Source of the DNA: Waddliaceae bacterium
GTDB taxonomy: Bacteria > Chlamydiota > Chlamydiia > Chlamydiales > GCA-2709385
Direction of reading: 5' to 3'
Length of the DNA: 64,000 nt
NCBI GenBank assembly: GCA_002709385.1
Contig: PAQS01000024.1
Span: 1-64,000 of the forward strand
This document shows, one piece after another, positions 54,547 to 63,436 of the stretch (the first letter of the stretch is position 1; each line of letters begins with the position of its first letter). Position numbers and translations under genes: made by a program. Below the pieces are notes generated by a model that was not told the origin of the DNA, did no database searches, and saw only the letters and a program-made list of their open reading frames with translations.

Positions 54547-56436
54547 ATGATGAATAGCTTTAAAGCACTAAGATCTATTTTTAGACATATCAAGCCTTAC
54601 TTGTTTTTTTCTCTAATCTCTATGTTGGTATTACGATTAGGGCTGTTTTTTTTAGTAAGAAAAGAAATTGATGAGACAGTAGGTACTGTTTTACAAAGCT
54701 TTGGTATCGGTTTTCTATTCGATCTTACCATAATATTTTATCTATTTCTACCGTGGATACTTTACCGAATATGGCTTCCAAAATCTTGGGAAAGGTCTTC
54801 TATGCATCGCTTAGCGAGTGCAACTTTTCTTCTTATTTATGCTTTGTACCCTATTGTAAGTTCAGTAATTGAATGTTTGTTTTGGGATGATATAGGTAAG
54901 CGGATTAATTTTTTAGCTTGGGATTACCTTGTTTACCCTGAGGAGGTTATAGGGCATTTGATCAGTTCTTACCCTCTTGAATACCTGATTCCTGCTTTGT
55001 GTGTTTTAGGGGGGCTTGCTTTTAGAGTTTTATATCGTAATTTAGAAATTCCGGCGATGAGCAAGTTATTTTTTGTTGAAAGAGTTGTTCTTACAGGGGC
55101 TTTTTTGTTTTTTGCTGTTTTATCTGTCATTTATGTGGATGGTCAACAATCGCAATTTAGTCGTAATGAGCATTTGAATGAGTTATCGAAAAATGGGTTT
55201 TATAATCTTTTTACGGCAATTCGTCATTATGATCCTGTTTTTGAAGAGTATTATTTGACGTCAGACAGTCAGGAAGTTGCGAAGAAAATACATGCTCATT
55301 ACGAAGGAGATGAGGTTGAGTTTTTAAGTGATGATCCTTGGGATATTACGCGACGTATTACAAATGAAGGTGAAGAACGCTCTTGGAATGTGATTATGGT
55401 TGTGATGGAGAGTATGAGTGGGACTTTTATGTCTTATCATGGTGGGGATGAAAACTTGACTCCTAATCTTGATGCATTAACGCAGGAGTCTTTGTTTTTT
55501 AGTCAGCATTACGCATGCGGTACGCGTACGGTAAGGGGAGTGGAAGCTCTTTCTTTGTCTGTTCCTCCTTGTCCTGGTCCATCTCGCGTAAAACGTCGTT
55601 ATAATCACCGCCTTTATTCTCTCGGTTATGTGTTTAGGGATCGAGGGTATGACTCACGGTTCTTTTATAGTGGCTATGGTCGTTTTGACAATATGGGTCC
55701 TTTCTTCGCTTCCAATGGTTTTGATTTAATCGATCGCCATGATTTTACAGAAGAAGAGTCTCATTTTGGAAATGTGTGGGGACTTTGTGATGAAGATCTC
55801 TATCATAAGGTGATTCGTGAGGCAGATGAAGCTCAGTCTTTTGGTCAGCATTTTATGTTTATGGTAATGAATACCTCGAACCACCCTCCTTATACGGTAC
55901 CAAAAATTCCTGGAGATTTAGCTCATAAAGATCCCAAAAAACAAGCCGTTCGTTATGCGGATTATGCGATTGGAGTTTTTTTAGAAGAGGCGAAAAAGCA
56001 TTCTTGGTTTGATGACACACTTTTTGTCTTTGTTTCTGATCATGCTGCATGTAGTGCAGGGGAGAAAATCCTAGATTTACCGGCTCGGCGTATTCCGTTT
56101 ATCGTATATGCCCCTAAGTGGGTAAAAGCCGAAGAGAGCAAGAAGTTGGCTTGTCAGTTGGATGTGGCTCCTACTTTATTGGGGCTGTTAAATTTTTCTT
56201 ATGTAAGTCGTTTTTATGGTCAGGATTTGATGAAAGATAGACCTGGCTTGGCTGTTGTAGGAGACCATGAAAAACTGGGGATCGTAACCGAAGAAGGAGT
56301 AAGTTTGTTGCAAGCACAGCAAAGAAACATGACTTACCCTGAAGGTTTATCAAAAGATATTGTGGAGATGAATACGGCGATTTATCAACATGCTGCTGAT
56401 TGGCGTCGTACTATGCAAAGAGTCCCTACAAGGTAG
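54547..56436 (+). CDS. LtaS-like phosphoglycerol transferase (sulfatase/alkaline phosphatase superfamily)
   Basis: A 629-residue inner-membrane enzyme with five hydrophobic helices (about 15-205) and an extracytoplasmic catalytic domain. Metal-site motifs are VVMES (Glu) and VSDHAA (Asp-His). The nucleophile threonine lies in CGTRTVRGVEA, most likely T328. This is the LTA-synthase/OpgB layout: transfer of glycerol phosphate from phosphatidylglycerol to a polymer or glycan. Gram-negative relatives exist, some decorating periplasmic glucans. It is divergent from the Dlt-like operon, suggesting it makes the acceptor. The start is ATG 54547 or the next ATG. Confidence 0.9.
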   Translation: MMNSFKALRSIFRHIKPYLFFSLISMLVLRLGLFFLVRKEIDETVGTVLQSFGIGFLFDLTIIFYLFLPWILYRIWLPKSWERSSMHRLASATFLLIYALYPIVSSVIECLFWDDIGKRINFLAWDYLVYPEEVIGHLISSYPLEYLIPALCVLGGLAFRVLYRNLEIPAMSKLFFVERVVLTGAFLFFAVLSVIYVDGQQSQFSRNEHLNELSKNGFYNLFTAIRHYDPVFEEYYLTSDSQEVAKKIHAHYEGDEVEFLSDDPWDITRRITNEGEERSWNVIMVVMESMSGTFMSYHGGDENLTPNLDALTQESLFFSQHYACGTRTVRGVEALSLSVPPCPGPSRVKRRYNHRLYSLGYVFRDRGYDSRFFYSGYGRFDNMGPFFASNGFDLIDRHDFTEEESHFGNVWGLCDEDLYHKVIREADEAQSFGQHFMFMVMNTSNHPPYTVPKIPGDLAHKDPKKQAVRYADYAIGVFLEEAKKHSWFDDTLFVFVSDHAACSAGEKILDLPARRIPFIVYAPKWVKAEESKKLACQLDVAPTLLGLLNFSYVSRFYGQDLMKDRPGLAVVGDHEKLGIVTEEGVSLLQAQQRNMTYPEGLSKDIVEMNTAIYQHAADWRRTMQRVPTR

Positions 56437-57328
56437 AGAGAAGTGCGCTTATTTTTATATCAAACGCTTCTCCTAAGAGAGGGTCTTTTTCGTGAAGCTG
56501 CTGGCGCATGAGTTTTGTATGCTCTACAAGTATAGGAAGATAAATTTCAGGGGATTTTATGCTTTCATCAGTGATAAAATTTCCTACATCATATTGAACG
56601 ATTAAGTTGTTTGTAACTCCGGCGTTACGTAAGATTTCTGGGTCTATATCGTATATCCCTTTTTTATACTCAGATACTAAATGCTCTATAAGCTGGTGAA
56701 CCAAGAAAATAGCTTGCTGGGTTTTCCCTTCTTCGATAAGTTCATCTAAATATGGATTTAAGTTTATTGTGTATCTCTGAAGAAGAAAAGGAGGGGTATC
56801 AAGATCTATTTCGTGTGTTTGTCCTTTTTTATCAATAAACGTCGTGGTGCCATGAATGCCTCGGGTAGGGTACATATGTACGTATTCTAACGCTGTTTCA
56901 TGTTTTAGTTGTTTGTCTGCAAGAGACCAAGCTGCAAAAATCGTTCGTACTTTATTTTGACATAAGAGAAATCGATCCTCTAAATATTTTTGAAGAGAGG
57001 GAAAGTACTGCTTTAAAAAAGAGTAATCACTGAGTGGGAAAATGGGGGATTTAGCGAATTTTACTACGTGTTTTCCATCCTCACTACGGAAAACAAACGC
57101 CTGACATCCATGAGCAATATAGTGGAAGGGTTGATTAAGAATTTCGTTGATAGCTTCTAATTCTTCTTTACAAGGAAAGGAAGCTGTTTGCTGATGCTCT
57201 ACTTTTAAAGGGTAATAAATACGAGATTTATAAAAACCATCATTGGATCGATATTCGTAAATCGCGACTCCTATAAAAATAGAAATGAATAAAAATAAGA
57301 CAGAAAAAACATGTGTTATTTTTTTCAT
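56426..57328 (-). CDS. membrane-anchored kinase-fold protein
   Basis: A 300-residue protein with an N-terminal helix or signal anchor (residues 3-23). The middle shows a kinase-like pattern: a nucleotide-loop-like HGCQAFVFRSEDGKHVVKFAK with its lysine, then DIDPEILRNAGVTNN and YDVGNF, where a catalytic-loop Asp/Asn and DFG-like DVG would fall. The family is not one I can name. It overlaps the LtaS-like gene end by 11 bases in convergent orientation. As with the 40069 protein, an extracytoplasmic kinase fold is unusual. ATG 57328 is preferred to GTG 57337. Confidence 0.6.
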   Translation of the reverse strand: MKKITHVFSVLFLFISIFIGVAIYEYRSNDGFYKSRIYYPLKVEHQQTASFPCKEELEAINEILNQPFHYIAHGCQAFVFRSEDGKHVVKFAKSPIFPLSDYSFLKQYFPSLQKYLEDRFLLCQNKVRTIFAAWSLADKQLKHETALEYVHMYPTRGIHGTTTFIDKKGQTHEIDLDTPPFLLQRYTINLNPYLDELIEEGKTQQAIFLVHQLIEHLVSEYKKGIYDIDPEILRNAGVTNNLIVQYDVGNFITDESIKSPEIYLPILVEHTKLMRQQLHEKDPLLGEAFDIKISALLSTL

Positions 57329-57423
57329 AAATACCACTTTTAGAGGTTCGCTAGTACATAAGCTTGAGAAAAACCGCTCTAGAGTCTTCGATTAGAGGAG
57401 TTTTTTTGTAAAATACAAGTTAT

Positions 57424-58419
57424 CTATTTTTTTGTGAATTCAAGCAAAGACTTTGAACCGCTACAGCGAATAGTTTCTGTGTGAATGAAGCCAGATTGTG
57501 CGCAAAGATCAAGAAGATCTTCTTCACTCCTTTCTCGGCCTCCAGGGGTCATCATAAACATCGTGATATTGGAAAAACGCCCTAATTTGGAATCAGGAGA
57601 AGAAGAAATAAGAGTTTCAATCAGTAAAAGTTTGCTATCAGGACGCGAATCACGATAAATCGTTTTCAAAATCTCTAAACAAGATTCATCAGACCAATCA
57701 TGTAAAATATTCCGAAGTAAAAATGCGTCACTATCGCCAGGAATTTGCTCAAAGAAACTTCCTTCTCTATGCTCAATAGAGCTGTGCTGTACGATTCTAC
57801 GAGCTTTTTCAATGACATGAGAGAGGTCAAAATTTAAAGCTTTGAGATCTGGGTATCTCTCTAAAACGCTATGAAGAAATGAGCCATTTCCACCACCAAG
57901 ATCAGTGATATGTTTGAAGGAAGAAAAATCATAAAGATCGATGAGAGCTTTACTACTATGGCGTTCAAAATGACTCATAGCATCTTGAAACAGGGTATTT
58001 GCTTCTGTATTATTCTCTAGATAATCGAATAAATGCGTGCCATGAGCAAGTTCAAAAGGAGACTCTCCACTACTTAATCCTTCACAAAAGTATTCCATGG
58101 CCCTCCAAACAAAGGGGGCAGATTTATACATGGCTAAATGATACAAAGAATCCTCTTCCTGCTTTCTCAGCAAAAGACCTTCGTCAGTTAAAGCGTAGCG
58201 ACCGTTAGGTAGGCGCTTAACAAGATTTGTAGATTCTAATGCTGGAAATAAGCGTTGTAGTAAGAGCAAAGAAAGTCCTAATTCTTCTGAGATCTCATCT
58301 AGACTGCGCTCTTCTTGATTAATAAAATCAGCAATCCCTAAACGAGCCATAACATAAACAATCTGTGTTATCTGAGCACCTTGGATTTTTTTTAAAAGTA
58401 AAGATTTAGCTTTAGGCAT
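57424..58419 (-). CDS. SAM-dependent O-methyltransferase (acetylserotonin/caffeate OMT-like)
   Basis: A 331-residue protein with a dimerisation/winged-helix N-terminal domain (ADFINQEERSLDEISEELGL) and a Rossmann methyltransferase domain: DLGGGNGSFLHSVL as motif I and LRNILHDWSDE with the catalytic histidine. This is the methyltransf_2 type that methylates small-molecule hydroxyls, often in secondary metabolism. No partner biosynthetic genes are adjacent apart from the envelope cluster. It stands alone as a transcription unit. Confidence 0.9.
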   Translation of the reverse strand: MPKAKSLLLKKIQGAQITQIVYVMARLGIADFINQEERSLDEISEELGLSLLLLQRLFPALESTNLVKRLPNGRYALTDEGLLLRKQEEDSLYHLAMYKSAPFVWRAMEYFCEGLSSGESPFELAHGTHLFDYLENNTEANTLFQDAMSHFERHSSKALIDLYDFSSFKHITDLGGGNGSFLHSVLERYPDLKALNFDLSHVIEKARRIVQHSSIEHREGSFFEQIPGDSDAFLLRNILHDWSDESCLEILKTIYRDSRPDSKLLLIETLISSSPDSKLGRFSNITMFMMTPGGRERSEEDLLDLCAQSGFIHTETIRCSGSKSLLEFTKK

Positions 58420-58535
58420 GTGATTTTTATGTTATGAACTTGAAAAGAGGAATTATATGTTGTAGTTTGAATAATTTATAGGTTAATTATATTTTATATG
58501 TGTTTTTGGTTTTAGTTCTGTTTAAAGGAGTAATC

Positions 58536-59066
58536 ATGCCATCAATAGAATCAGGAAATTCTCCGGGGGGAGATACAGGAGATGTCAATTCTTACCTTAC
58601 TCAATTTGTAAAGCAACTTAGTGACTTACCCTTACAAGATCAAGATTCTCTTCTCAAAATGGATACTTTGTCAGGTGAAGATCAAAATGGAAATGCGGTT
58701 CAGTTGCATATTGTTGCGGACTCTTCTTCACCGCAGCTATCGCCTATTGAAGAAGGGGAAAATATCCAACCGGTAACAGTTGAAGATTTAATTGAACACG
58801 TATCAACGAATGGGGCGATCAGTGGTTCTCTAGTTCATCCAGAAACGGGCAAGCCATTGAGTAATAGAGAAGCAATTATTATTTTTAAAAAATTACTTGC
58901 TGATGCATTGGAAGAACGGGTACTTGATTCCAGAAGGAAAACGAATTCTGATATAAAAAAAGAGCGTGATCAAGATCGTAAAAATCTGACAAAAAAGCAT
59001 TTAGCAGATCAACTGCACTACGAGATTCGAATTGCTCAAATACAGAAAGAAGATAGGGAAAAATAA
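58536..59066 (+). CDS. hypothetical acidic protein with C-terminal coiled coil
   Basis: A 176-residue soluble protein. The first 30 residues are low-complexity (Ser, Gly, Asp), the middle contains GSLVHPETGKPLSNREAIIIF, and the last 50 are a strongly charged helix likely to form a coiled coil. AAAGGAG six bases before ATG 58536 fixes the start. I recognise no family; size and composition would suit a secreted effector or chaperone-type protein, without proof. Confidence 0.6.
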   Translation: MPSIESGNSPGGDTGDVNSYLTQFVKQLSDLPLQDQDSLLKMDTLSGEDQNGNAVQLHIVADSSSPQLSPIEEGENIQPVTVEDLIEHVSTNGAISGSLVHPETGKPLSNREAIIIFKKLLADALEERVLDSRRKTNSDIKKERDQDRKNLTKKHLADQLHYEIRIAQIQKEDREK

Positions 59067-59176
59067 AACCCTCAATGGCTATCTAATTTCGCATCAGACT
59101 AGCCTATCTCAAACAGTATTTCAGTGAAAGAATGGGCTTATGATGGAGTTTTTTCAAAACGCATGGTCAATCTTTC

Positions 59177-59652
59177 AACGCGGCGAAGCAAAGAAATGAA
59201 GGCGCAGAGGGGGTCTTAATGAGCCTGAGGTGTTTGCAAAAATATATAAAAGTTTTCTAGTGTAAGCCTTTCGTGTAGGTAGGGGCATAAGCAATTGCCT
59301 TTTCCGTCGCGTCGCCGTTTCTTTGCTTCGCCGCGTTTACTGATTTTTTAGCCTTGTTTTGGTCATGCTCGTATTGGCTCTCATACGATATTTTGTTGCT
59401 CTACCGTACTTCGCTCATTTGAACGCGGCGAAGCAAAGAAATGAAGGCGCAGAGGGGGTCCTAATGGGCCTGAGATGTTTGCAAAAGTATATAAAATTTT
59501 TCTATTGTAAGTCTTTCGTGTAGGTAGGGGCATAAGCAATTGCCTTTTCCGCCGCGTCGCCGTTTCTTTGCTTCGCCGCGTTTACTGATTTTTTAGCCTT
59601 GTTTTGGTCATGCCCCTATTAACTCTCATACGATATCTTGTGGTCTATACCG
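59177..59652. repeat. two tandem copies of the interspersed repeat (245-bp period)
   Basis: Copy A (59177-59337) and copy B (59422-59582) are each 161 bp and bounded by perfect 20-bp inverted arms starting AACGCGGCGAAGC. The 3' flank (TACTGATTTTTTAGCCTTG and on) is also duplicated, giving a 245-base period; copies differ at scattered bases. The second flank ends inside the stop region of the hydroxylase gene. A short-palindrome motif (59074-59087) precedes copy A. There is no gene in 59067-59644. Confidence 0.9.
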
Positions 59653-60514
59653 TGTCTATGAGGTCATTTGGTTCATATACCGTTTTGTGTTTAGGCATTT
59701 CCCATTCAGGGCCTTTATAAACTACAGCTAGAGCTGTTGGCCAATCAGGAGCTTCGCTCATTTGTTTGGCAACTGCAATAGGTTCACCAAAATTGATCAT
59801 AAGAGGGTTTTGGGTTTCTATAGGTTTTGTTACTCCAAAACGTACAGGTTCTATTTCTTCTTGGTAAGAGCCAAATATTCGGTCCCAAATGATAAGAATG
59901 CCAGCATAGTTCTTATCGAGATATTGAGGGTTTGATCCATGGTGAACACGATGTAAGGAGGGGGTGTTGAAAACTTTTTCCATCCACCCGAGTTTTCCAA
60001 TTTTTTCTGTGTGAATCCAAAATTGGTAATGTAAAACAACAGAGTAAGCAATCATGATGGCAAGAGGATGTACACCTACAAGTAAAGCTGGTACAAAAAA
60101 TACCCAGTCAATTAGACCTTCCAGCCAAGGTAAGCGTAATGCGGTACTGAGGTTGAATTTTTCAGAGCTATGGTGAACGATGTGAAAGGACCAAAATAAA
60201 CGTATACGATGTTCAGCGCGGTGTTTCCAGTAATAAGTAAAGTCTGCAATCAATAAGATTAGAGGAATACTCCACCAAGAAAAAGGCATTTGATAAGGTA
60301 CCCAAGACCAAATGAAGAAGTAAATAGCAAGTTTATAAGTATTCAGTAGTACAGAGCGAATGTATTTCCCTGTAATATAGACCCCGATATTGGCCCAATT
60401 TTCACTCATATTTTCTTTTCGTAACTGCCGAACAATGGTCTCTATCAGAACAAGAAGTGCTAAAAGTAGTCCGCCCCAATTGAGAATATTAGCTGTACTA
60501 TGCAAAGTGTCCAT
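59645..60514 (-). CDS. sterol desaturase / fatty acid hydroxylase superfamily protein
   Basis: A 289-residue membrane protein with about four helices and the di-iron histidine boxes HRAEH, HIVHH and HRVHH in the correct order. Such enzymes hydroxylate or desaturate lipids; the substrate (host sterol, fatty acid, or alkylglycerol) cannot be told. ATG 60514 follows GGAGG at six bases; the frame extends 12 codons further without a site. Its stop codon lies at the end of the tandem repeat, so the repeat has replaced the original 3' flank. Confidence 0.9.
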   Translation of the reverse strand: MDTLHSTANILNWGGLLLALLVLIETIVRQLRKENMSENWANIGVYITGKYIRSVLLNTYKLAIYFFIWSWVPYQMPFSWWSIPLILLIADFTYYWKHRAEHRIRLFWSFHIVHHSSEKFNLSTALRLPWLEGLIDWVFFVPALLVGVHPLAIMIAYSVVLHYQFWIHTEKIGKLGWMEKVFNTPSLHRVHHGSNPQYLDKNYAGILIIWDRIFGSYQEEIEPVRFGVTKPIETQNPLMINFGEPIAVAKQMSEAPDWPTALAVVYKGPEWEMPKHKTVYEPNDLIDTV

Positions 60515-60612
60515 GAATTCTCCTCCCTTTTTCAGAGAACTAATAAACAACTATTAGCAAAAGATTGTTTTAATCGTCAGGGTTAAATCATAAAGAAAAA
60601 AGAAAAGAAAAG

Positions 60613-60641
60613 GTGCAATAAAAAGTAAATTTCTATTGCAC
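60613..60641 (-). terminator. intrinsic terminator after sodC
   Basis: On the minus strand GTGCAATA (60641-60634) pairs with TATTGCAC (60620-60613), with an additional AAA/TTT extension in the loop, followed by CTTTTCTTTTC. It lies 17 bases after the sodC stop. Confidence 0.6.
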
Positions 60642-60657
60642 ATTTAAAGTAAGTAGT

Positions 60658-61215
60658 TTAGTCGTTAGCGATGCCTGATACACCGATGACTCCTTGAGCA
60701 ACGCGTGCACCAGCTGCACCTGTTGGTTGGCTGTGGAGATCATCATTTGCAGCGTGTACAATGACAGAACGACCGACGATACTTGCAGGACCATTCAAAG
60801 AAAGCCATTTGTCTATTCTATGGTAACGTGCATAACCACTAGAATCTGCTGTAATGTTACCCAAATCTCCAGCATGGCGAACTTCAGAAAAAGGGCCTCC
60901 ATGATCCATGCTATGTGGATTAAAGTGGCCTTTTGTAGCAGTACCATCACTACTATCAATATCACCTAAATGATGTACATGAAAGCCATGGTTGCCTGGT
61001 TCTAGACCATGAATATCTGCTTCAACTAAAACCCCATCGTCAACTTGAGTAAACGTTACCGTTCCAAATACATTGTTCCCTCGTGTGGGAGAAAGAACAG
61101 TCGTTGCTTTTTCTACTTGAGGATAAGCGGCACATGGAGAGCTTTTCTGTGCACAGGCTCCAAATAATAATGAGACTAAAGTCATACCCAAAACACGGCT
61201 ATAGTGTTTGTACAT
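60658..61215 (-). CDS. sodC: Cu/Zn superoxide dismutase, lipoprotein
   Basis: A 185-residue periplasmic superoxide dismutase with a lipoprotein signal (LLFGAC, Cys near 21). Copper and zinc ligands are complete: HGFHVHH, GHFNPH, DHGGPF, VRHAGDLGN and VIVHAANDD, plus the substrate-guiding arginine in GAAGARVAQG. The two cysteines of the usual intrasubunit disulfide are both missing, replaced in GDIDSSDGT and ARVAQGVIG. With KatG it forms a two-enzyme defence against host oxidants. An intrinsic terminator follows. Confidence 0.95.
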   Translation of the reverse strand: MYKHYSRVLGMTLVSLLFGACAQKSSPCAAYPQVEKATTVLSPTRGNNVFGTVTFTQVDDGVLVEADIHGLEPGNHGFHVHHLGDIDSSDGTATKGHFNPHSMDHGGPFSEVRHAGDLGNITADSSGYARYHRIDKWLSLNGPASIVGRSVIVHAANDDLHSQPTGAAGARVAQGVIGVSGIAND

Positions 61216-61370
61216 ATTGTTTCTGCCTTGGTTCAGTTTTTATTGTTTGATTCAAATTAAACCCAAATTAGGGAAGGGGAAACATCGTGTCAAGACTTCT
61301 TATTATATTTCTCAAACTTGTGTTGAAAAAGAAAACTTGTCAAATTGTAAGAAACCTTTAGGAGGTCACT

Positions 61371-62375
61371 GTGAACAGGAAAATTATCATCTCAATTGCT
61401 CTTCTTTTTGTGTTTGTTTATGGACTACTGCACAAGGATTCAAAGAGGGAAAAATTGTCGATAAATCGCTCAAATGATTGGGCTATTGCTTTACATGGGG
61501 GAGCTGGAGAAATACCGCCTGATTTAGATTCCAATTTGCGTCAGAGTTATGAACAGGCTTTATCATCTGCTTTAGATATTGGGCAGGAAATTTTAGCTTC
61601 AGGTGGAAGCGCAGTTGATGCAGTAGAACAGGTTGTGCGTTTTTTAGAAGATGAACCTTTGTTTAATGCGGGAAGAGGGGCCGTATTAAATGAAAGAGGA
61701 GATTTTGAGTTAGATGCTTCGATTATGGATGGACGCGATTTGTCTTGTGGCGCTGTTGTAGGAATTGAGCACGCAAAGCATCCCGTATCAGCTGCCCGTA
61801 AAGTAATGGAGAAATCTCCACATGTCATGATGGCTAAGTATGGAGGTGAGCTTTTATTGGATGATGAGAAAGAATGGGCGCCATCAGACTACTTTTTTAC
61901 CATGGAGCGTTATGAGCAATGGCAAAGGGTTTCTGAGCAAGGAACAGTTGGTTTAGATCATTGGGAAGATGGAAAGTTAGGTACAGTAGGCTGTGTTGCG
62001 AAAGATAGTCAAGGAAACCTTGCTGCAGCTACATCTACAGGTGGGCTTGTAAATAAGGCAATTGGACGAGTAGGTGATTCTGCTGTGATTGGAGCTGGAA
62101 CTTATGCTGATAATGCTACTTGTGCAGTTTCTTGTACTGGGAAAGGAGAAGAGTTTATTCGTTATACTGCAGCAAGCTTGGTATCTCACTTGATGCGTTA
62201 TGGAGGACGTTCTCTAGAAGAAGCTGCAGAAGAGGTATTGACTCATCGTACAGGTGCTCATTCTGGTGGTATGATTGGAGTAGATAAAGACGGCGCACTG
62301 CTTTTACATTACAATACAAGTGGTATGTTTCGAGCAGCGGCAGACTCCAGTTCTTATAGATTTGTAGGGGTGTAG
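61371..62375 (+). CDS. isoaspartyl peptidase / L-asparaginase, exported
   Basis: A 334-residue N-terminal-nucleophile hydrolase of the IaaA family. LHGGAG (41-46) and GRGAVLNERGDFELDASIMDG are family signatures, and autocleavage should occur before T205 in GKLGTVGCVA to expose the nucleophile. The first 20 residues form a hydrophobic signal or anchor, so the enzyme faces the periplasm, where it could release aspartate or degrade damaged isoaspartyl peptides. The start is GTG 61371 with AGGAGG five to six bases upstream. Confidence 0.92.
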   Translation: MNRKIIISIALLFVFVYGLLHKDSKREKLSINRSNDWAIALHGGAGEIPPDLDSNLRQSYEQALSSALDIGQEILASGGSAVDAVEQVVRFLEDEPLFNAGRGAVLNERGDFELDASIMDGRDLSCGAVVGIEHAKHPVSAARKVMEKSPHVMMAKYGGELLLDDEKEWAPSDYFFTMERYEQWQRVSEQGTVGLDHWEDGKLGTVGCVAKDSQGNLAAATSTGGLVNKAIGRVGDSAVIGAGTYADNATCAVSCTGKGEEFIRYTAASLVSHLMRYGGRSLEEAAEEVLTHRTGAHSGGMIGVDKDGALLLHYNTSGMFRAAADSSSYRFVGV

Positions 62376-62384
62376 GTATTTTAA

Positions 62385-62422
62385 GATTAGGGCGTATTTA
62401 TAGTATTTAATACGCCCTAATC
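62385..62422. terminator. perfect 14-bp stem, bidirectional terminator
   Basis: GATTAGGGCGTATT (62385-62398) and AATACGCCCTAATC (62409-62422) are exactly complementary around a 10-base loop. It separates convergent genes and overlaps the stop codon of the minus-strand gene. Confidence 0.78.
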
Positions 62423-63349
62423 CTTGGAAAGTTCGTAAGAACGATTATCATAAGCTGGTATACTAAGTACTTTCCAGGATGAGTTACAGCTTATTTCTTC
62501 TTGTTTGTAAATAGGTAGGGATTCGATTGGATTAAGGTATAACCTAACAAGTCCGTCAATATTCACCTGATTATCTGGTGGAGTATAAGAATGAGTTTCT
62601 AAGTTGTACCAAAATGCATTGTGAGTATTTTCACATGTATTAACGAGAGTTTCTATCTCGAAAAAACCATTTGTTTTTAGTTGTTGAACAGACCTTTTCA
62701 GAATATCTCTTGCTTCTATTCTAGGATTACTATGCTCTTGGAAAAGCGATTTCCAGTCTTTAGGAAGATTCTCAGTGATATTTTGGATTTCAGATTCTTT
62801 ATGGTTTTCCAATAAGAAATTCAAGTGATTTAATTGGTAGACTAGATCATCGTTCCTTAATGATTGATTGGAGAGAGCGTCATTAACTGTGGAAATTTCC
62901 CAAAAAATAGAGAGATGTTCTTCGAGAATTTTTGCAAAAATTCTCTCTGTAATACTATTAATTACGAGATATAGAGTTTCCTTCTTTCCTTGTAGATCTG
63001 TTTTTTCCTGATTGATCGTATTAAGGGTTTCAACCGTTTCTCCTAAATAAGGACTTAAATAAGCAATTCGTTCGCCTATTTTTTGTGAGAGCCCATGAAG
63101 GAAAATATTGAAGCGGCTACTTTTTTGTCGGAAATCTTCGTAAACTTCATCTTGCGTTTCTTCTGTAGTATTAAGCTGTTGAAGATCAGACCAAAATGCT
63201 TGTAAGCTCTCTTCTAATTCGATAATAGATTCCCTTATCGATTCATGCGTAGTATTTCTGCAATGAATTTTTTTGGGAAAAGATATAGGAATTCCAAAAT
63301 TGGGTAAAGCATAAGTACCAAGTCCGTTATGATGCGTACCTCGAATCAT
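62417..63349 (-). CDS. hypothetical helical protein
   Basis: A 310-residue soluble protein, nearly all alpha-helical and charged from 30 to 260, suggesting coiled coils. The N-terminus (MIRGTHHNGLGTYALPNFGIP) and the C-terminal 50 residues look less helical. I know no family. ATG 63349 is preferred because an AGG lies seven bases upstream; a second ATG at 63361 is in frame. It may be a secreted or structural protein; nothing more can be said. Confidence 0.6.
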   Translation of the reverse strand: MIRGTHHNGLGTYALPNFGIPISFPKKIHCRNTTHESIRESIIELEESLQAFWSDLQQLNTTEETQDEVYEDFRQKSSRFNIFLHGLSQKIGERIAYLSPYLGETVETLNTINQEKTDLQGKKETLYLVINSITERIFAKILEEHLSIFWEISTVNDALSNQSLRNDDLVYQLNHLNFLLENHKESEIQNITENLPKDWKSLFQEHSNPRIEARDILKRSVQQLKTNGFFEIETLVNTCENTHNAFWYNLETHSYTPPDNQVNIDGLVRLYLNPIESLPIYKQEEISCNSSWKVLSIPAYDNRSYELSKD

Positions 63350-63436
63350 GAGTAACCTCATTCAAAAGTTCAGATGCAGAAGGAATAAAACAAGCAGAAG
63401 TTTTTTTTGCAAGTCTTAAAATACTAAATATTTATA

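Noticed and set aside
59177-59652. Insertion sequence
   Set aside because: There are inverted ends but no transposase frame and the element is only 161 bp; at most a non-autonomous relic.
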